Below, one piece after another: positions 27,214 to 34,542 of a stretch of DNA of 64,000 bases (the first letter of the stretch is position 1; every line of letters starts with the position of its first letter). Under the pieces are notes generated by a model. It saw only the letters and a program-made list of their open reading frames with translations, was not told the DNA's origin and searched no databases. The translations under genes were made by a program, and so were the position numbers. Source of the DNA: Micromonospora chalcea (GTDB taxonomy: Bacteria > Actinomycetota > Actinomycetes > Mycobacteriales > Micromonosporaceae); NCBI RefSeq assembly GCF_002926165.1, contig NZ_MAGP01000100.1:1-64000 (forward strand), in the 5' to 3' direction.

Positions 27214-28115
27214 CGGGCCTCCGCCGTCTCGGTGGTCAGGTCGAGGAAGAGCTGTTCGAGGCTTGTGGTCTCGGTGACCAGCTCGTGGACCCGCACGCGA
27301 TGGGCCGCGGCCAGGTCGGCGACGCGCGGCGCGTCCAGTCCGCGTACCCGCAGGCGGTCGGGCCCGGCGGCCTCGACGGACCCGGCGGCGGCCGCCAGCG
27401 CGGCGGCCAGGGCTGTCGTGTCCGGCGAGGTGACGAGCACCGTCGGCGGGCCGGTGAGCCGCGACCACGGCCCGGCGGCGACGAGTTCGCCGCGCCGGAT
27501 CACCACCACGTCGTCGACCACCTGCTGGACCTCGTGCAGGACGTGGCTGGAGACCAGTACGGTGCGGCCCTCGTCGGCGAGGCGGCGCAGCAGCCCGCGC
27601 AGCCACGACATGCCTTCCGGGTCCAGGCCGTTCGACGGTTCGTCGAGCAGCAGGACGCGCGGGTCGCCGAGCAGCGCCGTGGCGAGGCTGAGCCGTTGCC
27701 GCATGCCGGTGGAGAACCCCCGGGTACGACGGTCGGCGGCCTGCGCGAGGCCGAGCAGATCCAGCAGTTCCGCGACCCGGCTGTCCGGGCAGCCGGCCAT
27801 CGCGGCGTAGACGCCCAGGTGGTCACGGGCGGTGTGGCCGGGGTGGAACGCGTTGCCGTCGAACACCGCGCCGACGGTCCGTGCCGGCTGGGCCAGCCGG
27901 CCGTAGGGCTGCCCGCCGATCGTGGCGGTGCCGCTGGTGGGCGTCACCAGCCCGGTCAGCATGCGCATCGTGGTGGTCTTGCCGGCGCCGTTCGGGCCGA
28001 GGAAGCCGGTGACCGCGCCGGGTCGTACGGTGAAGGTCAGGTCGCGTACGGCGGTGACGTCGCCGTAGCGTTTGGTCAGGCCTGACGCCTCGATCGCCAG
28101 GTGGTCGCCGGTCAT
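27210..28115 (-). CDS. ABC transporter ATP-binding protein
   Basis: 301 residues. Walker A GPNGAGKTTT, Q-loop region, signature GFSTGMRQRL in the ABC position and Walker B VLLLDEPSNGLDPEG are all intact, with the H-loop VSSHVLHEV. About 230 residues form the nucleotide-binding domain and the last 70 a DUF4162-like tail common in DrrA/CcmA-type exporters. It pairs with the permease (four-base overlap) and follows a small PH-like protein (four-base overlap), so all are translationally coupled. Likely drug or antimicrobial exporter; energises the permease at the membrane. Confidence 0.93.
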   Translation of the reverse strand: MTGDHLAIEASGLTKRYGDVTAVRDLTFTVRPGAVTGFLGPNGAGKTTTMRMLTGLVTPTSGTATIGGQPYGRLAQPARTVGAVFDGNAFHPGHTARDHLGVYAAMAGCPDSRVAELLDLLGLAQAADRRTRGFSTGMRQRLSLATALLGDPRVLLLDEPSNGLDPEGMSWLRGLLRRLADEGRTVLVSSHVLHEVQQVVDDVVVIRRGELVAAGPWSRLTGPPTVLVTSPDTTALAAALAAAAGSVEAAGPDRLRVRGLDAPRVADLAAAHRVRVHELVTETTSLEQLFLDLTTETAEAR

Positions 28116-28483
28116 GGCCGGCCCCGCGTCGCACGCCCGATCGTCTCGGCGAGGCCCGGCGCGGCCGGGTCGGAGACCACCACCTCGTCGAACTCGCCGC
28201 CGGCCGCCGCGCGGTCCAGCACCAGGTGCAGGCCGGGCTGACCGCGCCGGGCCGCCACGAGCTGCCGGGGACCGCCGAACAGACCCCAGACGCCGATCTT
28301 GGCGAAGCCGGACACGGCGTACCCGCGCCGGGCGCCCCGGGCCAGCCGGATCGGCTCGTCCACCGGGGCGGCGTGCCGCACGGCGGCCAGGCGCAGCGCG
28401 AACCGCTCCCGCCCGACCCACATCCGCTCCCATCCGGTGAACCGGATGTCGATCACATCGCCGTTGAGCATTACGGAGGCCAT
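28112..28483 (-). CDS. Small conserved protein, possible bacterial PH-like fold
   Basis: 123 residues, beginning MASVMLNGDVIDIRFTGWER. Alternating hydrophobic strands, an RGARRGYAVSGFAKIGVWGLFGGPRQL central part and a C-terminal helix suggest a mainly beta fold, possibly PH-like, but the family is not certain. No signal peptide or membrane helix. It sits between the regulator (one-base overlap) and the ABC ATPase (four-base overlap). Role in the exporter unit unknown. Confidence 0.65.
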   Translation of the reverse strand: MASVMLNGDVIDIRFTGWERMWVGRERFALRLAAVRHAAPVDEPIRLARGARRGYAVSGFAKIGVWGLFGGPRQLVAARRGQPGLHLVLDRAAAGGEFDEVVVSDPAAPGLAETIGRATRGRP

Positions 28484-29085
28484 CAGTCGTCGCCCTTCGT
28501 CGTGTCGGAGTCGTGCGCTGACGTGTGCGTGTCGCCGGGGGTCGCCGGGCGATCGGCGGGCATCAGGACGGTCGCCAGCAGCCGGGGGATCCGGCCGTCG
28601 CCGGGCCCTCTGGCGAGCAACGGGCCGACCAGCGCGTTGAGCCCGGCCGCGAACTCGTGCAGCTCGGCGTCGGTCAGGTGCAGTACGAGCTGCTGGTATC
28701 CGACCCCGTCGGCGACGAAGTCGACGCGGTCGCGGGCGAGGTAGCGGGAGAACTCGGACAGCAGGCTCGACACGAACGCGGTGAAGTAGCGCGCGTGGTC
28801 CTCCGGCGTGGCCGTGGCCAGGGCCGCCGGGTCCAGCGCCGCGCCGTGCGCGGGCAGCGCATACACCCGCTCGACGGCGCCGCGCACCTTGCGCTCCTGC
28901 ACCACGTCGAGCATCCCGGCCTTCACGAGCGTCGCCAGGTGCCGGTAGAGCGTGGCGTGCGGGACGTCGGGCAGCAGCTCGGCCAGGTCGTGAGTGGTCA
29001 CCCGGGTGCCCGCCACGGCACGCAGGACGCGGAGCCGCACCGGGTGCAGCGCCACCTCCGCCCACCGCTCCATCGACATCGCCAT
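28483..29085 (-). CDS. ArsR/YdfL-like winged-helix regulator of the ABC operon
   Basis: 200 residues. Residues 1-85 are a winged helix (ALHPVRLRVLRAVAGTRVTTHDLAELLPDVPHATLYRHLATLVKAGMLDVV), ArsR/YdfL-like. The rest is a helical effector region (about 90-165) with an acidic Asp/Thr-rich tail. It heads the four-gene export operon with one-base overlap to the next gene. A perfect 20-base palindrome is located 10 bases upstream of its start, so autoregulation with drug-responsive derepression is likely. Confidence 0.88.
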   Translation of the reverse strand: MAMSMERWAEVALHPVRLRVLRAVAGTRVTTHDLAELLPDVPHATLYRHLATLVKAGMLDVVQERKVRGAVERVYALPAHGAALDPAALATATPEDHARYFTAFVSSLLSEFSRYLARDRVDFVADGVGYQQLVLHLTDAELHEFAAGLNALVGPLLARGPGDGRIPRLLATVLMPADRPATPGDTHTSAHDSDTTKGDD

Positions 29086-29095
29086 GACCGAACCG

Positions 29096-29115
29096 TATCA
29101 CTATCGATAGTGATA
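29096..29115. promoter_or_regulatory. Perfect 20-base palindrome, likely operator
   Basis: TATCACTATC followed by its reverse complement GATAGTGATA, 10 bases before the regulator's ATG; AT-rich in a GC-rich genome. Expected binding site of the regulator encoded at 28483-29085. Confidence 0.75.
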
Positions 29116-29155
29116 TAGGTAGGGAGTGGGGCGACCGGGCGCGAAAGCCGGACGA

Positions 29156-29617
29156 TCAGACGGACGGACGGGTGTGGTGGGCCAGCACCCGAGCAAGGAG
29201 CCGGGTCAGGTCCGCCCGCTCGTCCGGCGTCAGCGGCGCGAGCAGGTCGTCCTGCACCTCGGCGAGTCGCTTCTCCAGCCGCCGCAACTGCCGCCGCCCC
29301 GCCGCGGTGATGGTGACGACGTTGCGCCGCCGGTCGGACGGGTCCGGGGCGCGGACCACGAACTCCCGCTCGGCGAGCTCGTTGAGGGCCGCCACCACGT
29401 CGCTGACGTGGATGCCGCTACGCCTGCCGAGCGCCGCCTGACTGGCCGGACCGAACTCGTCGAGCGTGGCGAGCAGCCGGAAGTGGTAGCCCCGCGCGTC
29501 GACCGCCGCCAGCCCGTCGCTCACCAGCCGGCCGGCGCGTACGGCGGTCTGGGTGATCAGCCAGCTCGGCAGGCCGGCCAGGCGGGTGGGTACGACGTCC
29601 GGCTCCGGGTTCTCCAC
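29156..29617 (-). CDS. MarR-family regulator
   Basis: 153 residues. The MarR winged helix is complete: [66 protein letters not shown], with the conserved DxRRxxVxLT-like wing ([10 protein letters not shown]). The ATG at 29617 stands 92 bases from the divergent epoxide hydrolase start. Two 22-base sites with CGTTgG/CcAACG arms lie between them. It probably represses the hydrolase and itself and responds to a small phenolic or epoxide-linked ligand; the ligand is not known. Confidence 0.92.
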   Translation of the reverse strand: MENPEPDVVPTRLAGLPSWLITQTAVRAGRLVSDGLAAVDARGYHFRLLATLDEFGPASQAALGRRSGIHVSDVVAALNELAEREFVVRAPDPSDRRRNVVTITAAGRRQLRRLEKRLAEVQDDLLAPLTPDERADLTRLLARVLAHHTRPSV

Positions 29618-29635
29618 ATGCCCAGCCTACCCAAA

Positions 29636-29700
29636 AACGTTGGCACCCCCAACGATCTGCGCTATCGTTCGTCGCACAAACGTTAGTGACACCAACGATC
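29636..29700. promoter_or_regulatory. Two related 22-base operator-like sites
   Basis: 29636-29657 and 29679-29700 share AACGTT-n-G...CCAACGATC; each has inverted arms (CGTTGG/CCAACG perfect in the first, one mismatch in the second). They are centred 43 bases apart, about four helical turns, between the MarR and epoxide hydrolase genes. Confidence 0.7.
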
Positions 29701-29709
29701 GGAGCTACC

Positions 29710-30801
29710 GTGATCGAGCCGTTCCGTATCCACGTCCCCCAGGCCGACCTCGACGACCTGGCCGACCGCCTGGCCCGCACCCGCTGGCCCGACGAGCTAC
29801 CAGGCGCCGGGTGGGACTACGGCATCCCGCTGGCCCGCGTACGCGAGCTGGCCGCGCGCTGGCGCACCGCGTACGACTGGCGGGCGGCAGAAGCCGAGCT
29901 GAACCGGTATCCGCAGTTCACCACCACCATCGACGGGCAGAACATCCACTTCCTGCACGTACGGGCCGCCGACCCGGACGCGCTGCCACTGATCCTCACG
30001 CACGGCTGGCCCGGCTCGGTCGTGGAGTTCCTCGACGTGATCGGCCCGCTGTCCGAGCAGTTCCACCTGGTCGTACCGTCGATCCCCGGTTTCGGCTTCT
30101 CCGGCCCGACCCGGGAACGTGGCTGGGACGTCGACCGCGTCGCCCGCGCCTGGGCCGAGCTGATGCGCCGGCTCGGCTACCGGCGGTACGGCGCCCAGGG
30201 CGGCGACTGGGGCTCGGTGATCTCCACCCGGCTCGGCGGCATCGACCCGGAACACGTCGTCGGCGTGCACCTCAACTACCTGCCCACGCCCCCGCCGCCC
30301 GGCTGGACCGGCGAGGCCGGACTGTCCGGCGAGGACCGGGACCGGCTCGCCCGGATCATGCGACTCAAGACGCAGCGGCACCCGCACCAGGTGCTCTACG
30401 CCAGCCGCCCGCAGACCGTGTCGTACGCGCTCAACGACTCACCCGTCGGTCAGCTCGCGTGGATCGCGGAGAAGTTCACCGAGTGGACCGACCCGGGATC
30501 GGCCGTCAGCGTGGACCGCATCCTCACCGACGTCTCGGTCTACTGGTTCACCGGCACCGCCGCCTCGTCCGCGCGGCTGGTGCGGGAGAGCGCGTTCGGT
30601 GGCCCGCCCGCGCCCTGCCCGCCCCCGCTCGGAGTCGCCGTGTTCGCGCACGACATCACCCGGTCCGTACGCCCGATCGCCGAGCTGACGTACACGATCC
30701 GGCACTGGAGCGAGTTCGACCGGGGCGGTCACTTCGCCGCGCTCGAGGTGCCGGACCTGTTCGTCGACGACGTCCGGTCGTTCTTCTGGAACCTGCGATG
30801 A
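29710..30801 (+). CDS. Epoxide hydrolase, EHN-domain alpha/beta hydrolase
   Basis: 363 residues from GTG 29710, which is preferred to an upstream ATG (29686) because GGAG precedes it. The N-terminus (about 1-100) is the EHN region, then the alpha/beta hydrolase fold: [17 protein letters not shown] (oxyanion HGWP), nucleophile region GGDWGSVIS (Asp in the GGDWG box) and C-terminal acid/His segments ([20 protein letters not shown] with H). It would hydrolyse an epoxide to a diol in the cytoplasm, possibly detoxification or metabolite tailoring. It is divergent from and probably controlled by the adjacent MarR regulator. Confidence 0.93.
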   Translation: MIEPFRIHVPQADLDDLADRLARTRWPDELPGAGWDYGIPLARVRELAARWRTAYDWRAAEAELNRYPQFTTTIDGQNIHFLHVRAADPDALPLILTHGWPGSVVEFLDVIGPLSEQFHLVVPSIPGFGFSGPTRERGWDVDRVARAWAELMRRLGYRRYGAQGGDWGSVISTRLGGIDPEHVVGVHLNYLPTPPPPGWTGEAGLSGEDRDRLARIMRLKTQRHPHQVLYASRPQTVSYALNDSPVGQLAWIAEKFTEWTDPGSAVSVDRILTDVSVYWFTGTAASSARLVRESAFGGPPAPCPPPLGVAVFAHDITRSVRPIAELTYTIRHWSEFDRGGHFAALEVPDLFVDDVRSFFWNLR

Positions 30802-30963
30802 CGCCTGGGACGAGTCGCGGAAGTCCCCTGTCCCACCCTCACCGTCGTGGATCTGCACCTGGTGGTGGGCCGTGCCCTGTGCGCCGTCACCTGTGTCCTG
30901 TGCTGGGCATGCGTTGTGTGCCGGGGAGTCGAACCCCTGCGCCTGCCCTCGGCGCGCCAGGAG

Positions 30964-30985
30964 TGAGCCGGATTGCCCGCCGGCT
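30964..30985. terminator. Hairpin between convergent epoxide hydrolase and DIP1984 genes
   Basis: GAGCCGG (30964-30970) and CCGGCTC (30979-30985) pair perfectly around an eight-base loop. The surrounding 231-base gap holds no gene; on the minus strand it also shows a T-arm-like GGGGTTCGACTCCCC without matching tRNA arms. Confidence 0.55.
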
Positions 30986-31032
30986 CTCGGGGGCGTGCAC
31001 GCCTCCACGTCGGCTACCTGCTCCGCGACTCG

Positions 31033-31497
31033 TCAGTCCAGCAGGTCGACCTCCCAGTTCGTCCGCTGGATCGTGGTGTCCACCTCGCGGATCTGCCGGG
31101 CCAGCTCGTCGGCCTGCCGGCGCAGCTCCGCCACCGGCAACGCCGGAACCATCTTCAGCTCCGACCGGAGCTGACGGTAGCCGCGCTGGCCCTCGCCCGC
31201 GGCGGCGTCCGCTGCCGCTGTGACCACGCCGTGCCGCAGGCGCAGCACGTCGCGACGCGCGAGCGCGTCGGTCAGGGTGCCACCGTCCACGACAGTCGCG
31301 GCGTTCGTCCGGTTGATCCGCCGGATCAGCGTCTCCAGCTCACCGAGCACCCCGGCCGCCTCGACGAGCAGCGCCGAGGCGTCCTCGGCGGGCGTCTCGC
31401 CCTCCTGGTAGCGGGCGCTCGCGGTGATGCGGGCACGGAGCTGTTCGGCGCGTCGCGCCGCATCCGCCCGCAGCGCAAGGGCCTCCGCAATCTTCAT
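31033..31497 (-). CDS. DIP1984 family protein
   Basis: 154 residues from the ATG at 31497; an ATG 18 bases upstream is possible. The sequence is almost wholly helical with heptad-like Leu/Ala/Glu/Arg spacing (LRADAARRAEQLRARITASARYQEGE and ELRRQADELARQIREVD), consistent with a coiled-coil bundle. The Arg-Arg-Ile-Asn-Arg-Thr-Asn signature (RRINRTN) and the closing IQRTNWEVDLL motif mark the DIP1984 family (annotated in databases as septicolysin-like, without proven activity). No signal sequence, so cytoplasmic. Confidence 0.85.
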   Translation of the reverse strand: MKIAEALALRADAARRAEQLRARITASARYQEGETPAEDASALLVEAAGVLGELETLIRRINRTNAATVVDGGTLTDALARRDVLRLRHGVVTAAADAAAGEGQRGYRQLRSELKMVPALPVAELRRQADELARQIREVDTTIQRTNWEVDLLD

Positions 31498-31548
31498 GGC
31501 GAGCAGTATGGCCACAGGGGATCACGGGTGTCGCCGCGTTTTCCGGGG

Positions 31549-31581
31549 GCGGTCCGGCCCGGGACGACCGGGCCGGACCGC
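31549..31581 (-). terminator. Hairpin after the AhpD-like gene
   Basis: Perfect 14-base arms (31549-31562 and 31568-31581) and a five-base loop, 11 bases beyond the AhpD-like stop at 31593 in the direction of transcription. Confidence 0.75.
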
Positions 31582-31592
31582 CGCCGCGGCGT

Positions 31593-32078
31593 TCAGCTCA
31601 TCGCCGCCGCGAACATCCCCGGCTCGTACGAGCCGCCGCGCTGGTGCACGAGCACCGCGAACCGGTTCGCCGCGTTGATCAGCCCGAGCAGGCACACCAG
31701 CGCGGCGATCTGGTCGTCGTCGTAGTGCTCGCGTACCCGCGCCCACGTCTCGTCGGACACGCCCTGATGCGCGTCGGCCAACCGGGTGCCCTCCTCGGCG
31801 AACGCCAGCGCCGCGCGCTCGGCCTCGGTGAACACTGTCGACTCGCGCCAGGCGGCGACCAGGTTCAGCCGGACCGCGCTCTCACCCCCGGCCACCGCCT
31901 CCTTGGTGTGCATGTCGATGCACCAGCCGCAGCCGTTGATCTGGCTGGCCCGCAGCGACACCAGCTCCTGGACGGTGCGCGGCAACGTCGACTGGTGGAT
32001 CGCCAGGCCCGCGCCGGCGAAACGCTTCATGAACGCCGCCGAGACCGGGTTCTCGAACAGGTTGAATCGGGTCTGCAT
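31593..32078 (-). CDS. Carboxymuconolactone decarboxylase/AhpD-type alkylhydroperoxidase
   Basis: 161 residues from the ATG at 32078, the best start with a purine-rich site ahead. The active centre INGCGWCIDMHTKEA gives the CxxC pair and the histidine used by AhpD-like peroxidases, and VRLNLVAAWRES... and AALVCLLGLINAANRFAVLVHQRGG complete the fold. It probably reduces organic hydroperoxides. The gene is divergent from an ECF41-type sigma factor, a link known for this sigma subgroup (COE genes: carboxymuconolactone decarboxylase, oxidoreductase, epimerase). Regulation by that sigma factor is inferred. Confidence 0.92.
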   Translation of the reverse strand: MQTRFNLFENPVSAAFMKRFAGAGLAIHQSTLPRTVQELVSLRASQINGCGWCIDMHTKEAVAGGESAVRLNLVAAWRESTVFTEAERAALAFAEEGTRLADAHQGVSDETWARVREHYDDDQIAALVCLLGLINAANRFAVLVHQRGGSYEPGMFAAAMS

Positions 32079-32181
32079 GGGTTGCGCCCTCTCTGCTTCG
32101 GTGGTGTCGGACGAACACGAGATGCCGGAGACCGCTCCGGCGTGACGGCGCCGGCGGGTGAGGACCACCACAGCGACCCGA

Positions 32182-32208
32182 TGTCACACGGCGGTCGCGG
32201 GCGGCGTC
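32182..32208 (+). promoter_or_regulatory. ECF41-type sigma promoter
   Basis: TGTCACA (32182-32188), a 16-base spacer and CGTC (32205-32208) match the promoter consensus recalled for ECF41 sigma factors (TGTCACA-n16/17-CGTC). It is located 38 bases ahead of the sigma factor's own ATG, so autoregulation is likely. Confidence 0.75.
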
Positions 32209-32245
32209 TGGTGGGGAGCGCAGCCGGACAGCGGAGGAGCCAGTC

Positions 32246-33127
32246 ATGGCGGACCAGGCCACCGAGGACTTCCTCGCGCACCGCAACCTGCTCTTCACCG
32301 TCGCGTACGAGATGCTCGGCTCCGCCGCCGACGCGGAGGACGTGGTGCAGGAGACCTGGCTGCGCTGGGCCGGCGTCGACCTCGGCGAGGTGCGGGACCG
32401 GCGCGCCTACCTGGTGCGCATCACCACCCGCCAGGCGCTGACCCGGCTGCGCACGCTCGGGCGGCGCAAGGAGTCGTACGTCGGGTCGTGGCTGCCCGAG
32501 CCGCTGCTCACCGCGCCCGACGTGGCGGACGACGTGGCGCTGGCCGACAGCGTGTCGATGGCGATGCTGCTGGTGCTGGAGACGCTGACGCCGACCGAGC
32601 GGGCCGTGTTCGTGCTGCGTGAGGTGTTCGACGTCGGCTACGACGAGATCGCCGAGACGGTCGAGCGGACGCCCGTCGCCGTGCGGCAGATCGCGCACCG
32701 GGCGCGCGCCCACGTCGCGGCGCGCCGCCCCCGGCGTACCGTCCCGGCGGCCGAGGCCCGCGACGCCCTCGACGCGTTCCGGCGGGCGGTCGAGACCGGC
32801 GACCTGGACGGGCTGCTCCGCGTCCTGGCCCCGGACGCGGTGCTGGTCGGCGACGGCGGCGGGATCAAGCAGGCGCTCGCCCGCCCGGTCACCGGCGGCG
32901 ACAAGGTGGCCCGGCGGCTGGTCGGCGGCTGGTCCCGGATCGCCGCCGTGGCGTCGATGGAACCGGCGCAGGTGAACGGCTACCCGGCACTGTTGGTACG
33001 CCTCGACGGCGAGCTGGACACTGTCGTCGCGGTACGCCTCGACGACGGCCGGATCAGCGGCCTCTACGCGGTGCGCAACCCGGAAAAGCTGTCCCGCATG
33101 ACCCGGGAGACCGCGCTGCGCCGGTGA
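32246..33127 (+). CDS. sigJ: ECF sigma factor, ECF41/SigJ-like, with C-terminal SnoaL-like domain
   Basis: 293 residues. Sigma-70 region 2 is at about 10-75 (FTVAYEMLGSAADAEDVVQETWLRW) and region 4 at about 110-165 (LTPTERAVFVLREVFDVGYDEIAETVERTPVAVRQIAHRAR). The last 110 residues are a SnoaL-like fold ending in NPEKLSRM, which in ECF41 factors contains the conserved NPxKL motif that modulates activity without an anti-sigma factor. The cognate promoter is present upstream and a carboxymuconolactone decarboxylase gene is divergent. It probably activates itself and the peroxidase under oxidative or chemical stress. Symbol given by similarity to mycobacterial SigJ only. Confidence 0.92.
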   Translation: MADQATEDFLAHRNLLFTVAYEMLGSAADAEDVVQETWLRWAGVDLGEVRDRRAYLVRITTRQALTRLRTLGRRKESYVGSWLPEPLLTAPDVADDVALADSVSMAMLLVLETLTPTERAVFVLREVFDVGYDEIAETVERTPVAVRQIAHRARAHVAARRPRRTVPAAEARDALDAFRRAVETGDLDGLLRVLAPDAVLVGDGGGIKQALARPVTGGDKVARRLVGGWSRIAAVASMEPAQVNGYPALLVRLDGELDTVVAVRLDDGRISGLYAVRNPEKLSRMTRETALRR

Positions 33128-33170
33128 GCGGGAATCCGCCGTCGCACGGCGGCCTGGACTGACTCCCGCC

Positions 33171-33944
33171 TCAGCGGCGCACGCCCACCCCGCCGTAGCC
33201 GTGCGACACCGCGGCCTGCGGCTCGCCGTCGGGCCGCCAGTCCGCCACCTTGACCAGGCCCGGATCGACGAGCTCGTACCCGTCGAGGAAGCGGGCCACC
33301 TCGTCGCGGGTGCGGGGCACCAGCGGGGAGCTGCTGCGGCGGTAGATCGCGGTGCCCTGCTCGGTGGGCAGCGTCGGCAGGCCGTCCAGCGTGAGGTGGG
33401 ACAGCGCGAGCACGCTGCCCGGCACTGTGGCGTCGCGCAGCGTCGCCACCGCCGCGTACGGGTCGTCGGCGTCCGGCACGAAGTGCAGCACCGCCAACAG
33501 CAGCACCGCCACCGGCTCGCTCAGGTCGATGGTGGCCCGCAGCGTCGGGTCGGCCAGCAACTCGCCGGGCCGCCGCAGGTCACCCCGGAGCACCACGGTG
33601 CGGCCGTCGGTGGGCAGCAACCGCCGGGCGTACGCGACCGCCACCTCGTCGTGGTCGACGTAGACCACCCGGGCGTCGGGGCGGATCGCGCGCACCACCT
33701 CGTGCACGTTGCCCTGCGTGGGCAGGCCGGCGCCGATGTCGAGGAACTGGCGAATGCCCTGCTCGGCGGCCCAGCGCACGACCCGGCGCAGGAACGCGCG
33801 GTTGCTCTGCGCGGCGACGCCGGTGTCCGGGAAGATCCTCAGGACCTCCTCGGCGGCGGCCCGGTCGGCGGCGAAGTTGTGGCAGCCGCCCAGGTAGTAG
33901 TCGTACATCCGGGCGACATTGGGTCGGTTCTCAGCCTCCGTCAC
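33171..33944 (-). CDS. DUF574-type SAM-dependent methyltransferase-like protein
   Basis: 257 residues from GTG 33944 (an ATG at 34019 would add 25 residues). The family fingerprint NVARMYDYYLGGCHNFAADR opens the protein, and AEEQ... motif I QFLDIGAGLPTQGN (about 65-80) and VVYVDHDEVAVAYA give SAM binding. It is the Methyltransf_19/DUF574 family, abundant in actinomycetes with unknown acceptor. Cytoplasmic. The neighbouring plus-strand gene is divergent; no operon partner is evident. Confidence 0.9.
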   Translation of the reverse strand: MTEAENRPNVARMYDYYLGGCHNFAADRAAAEEVLRIFPDTGVAAQSNRAFLRRVVRWAAEQGIRQFLDIGAGLPTQGNVHEVVRAIRPDARVVYVDHDEVAVAYARRLLPTDGRTVVLRGDLRRPGELLADPTLRATIDLSEPVAVLLLAVLHFVPDADDPYAAVATLRDATVPGSVLALSHLTLDGLPTLPTEQGTAIYRRSSSPLVPRTRDEVARFLDGYELVDPGLVKVADWRPDGEPQAAVSHGYGGVGVRR

Positions 33945-34059
33945 GCCTCGATGTCTAGCACTCTGCGCGACACACCGCTGACCCGTCGTGTCGACGATCC
34001 GGCCGATCCCGCCGTCCACCTGGTACGACGGTGGGACACGCCGTCGCGAGGAGGTACCG

Positions 34060-34542
34060 ATGACAGGTGGACGGGAGACAGTGGAGGTCGAGCCGGCGGT
34101 GTTCCGCGCCGTCTACGACTCGCCCGCGTCGCTGCCCGGGCGGCACCGCTGGACCACCCCGGAGGCGGACGTACGCCGGCTGGAGAAGCTGCTGAACATG
34201 CCGGCGCGCAGCATCGGCGCCCCGCTGTGGGTCAGCGGCGACGAGCCGGACTGCCCGAAGTGCGGGCGGCGGCCGACCTGGTACGACATCGTCGCGTCCG
34301 CGCTGCACGGCGTGCACGACCGCACGATGATCGCCCGGGTGATCCTCGGCGAACGCAAGTACGTGAACACCGAGGTCCCGGACGCGATCCCGGGCGTCCA
34401 CTGTGCCGACTGCCGCACCCCGATCACCGGGTTGCGCAGCTTCAAGTGCCACAACTGGGCGTACGCGTTCGAGGCGCTGGAGGAGGTCGTCGCCCGGATG
34501 TCCGGCCTGCCGGCTCAGTCGTCGCCGCCCGCCGCCTCCTGA
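34060..34542 (+). CDS. Hypothetical protein with two CxxC pairs
   Basis: 160 residues; the ATG has GAGGAGGT nine bases before it. Two cysteine pairs, CPKCGRRP (about 65-72) and CADCRTP (about 113-119), with a third CHNW (about 133), suggest a structural zinc site. A YDIVASALHGVHDRTMIARVILGE segment lies between. No known catalytic motif, signal peptide or membrane segment; function unknown. The last 28 bases overlap the end of the convergent GH65 gene, unusual but common in compact genomes. Confidence 0.7.
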   Translation: MTGGRETVEVEPAVFRAVYDSPASLPGRHRWTTPEADVRRLEKLLNMPARSIGAPLWVSGDEPDCPKCGRRPTWYDIVASALHGVHDRTMIARVILGERKYVNTEVPDAIPGVHCADCRTPITGLRSFKCHNWAYAFEALEEVVARMSGLPAQSSPPAAS

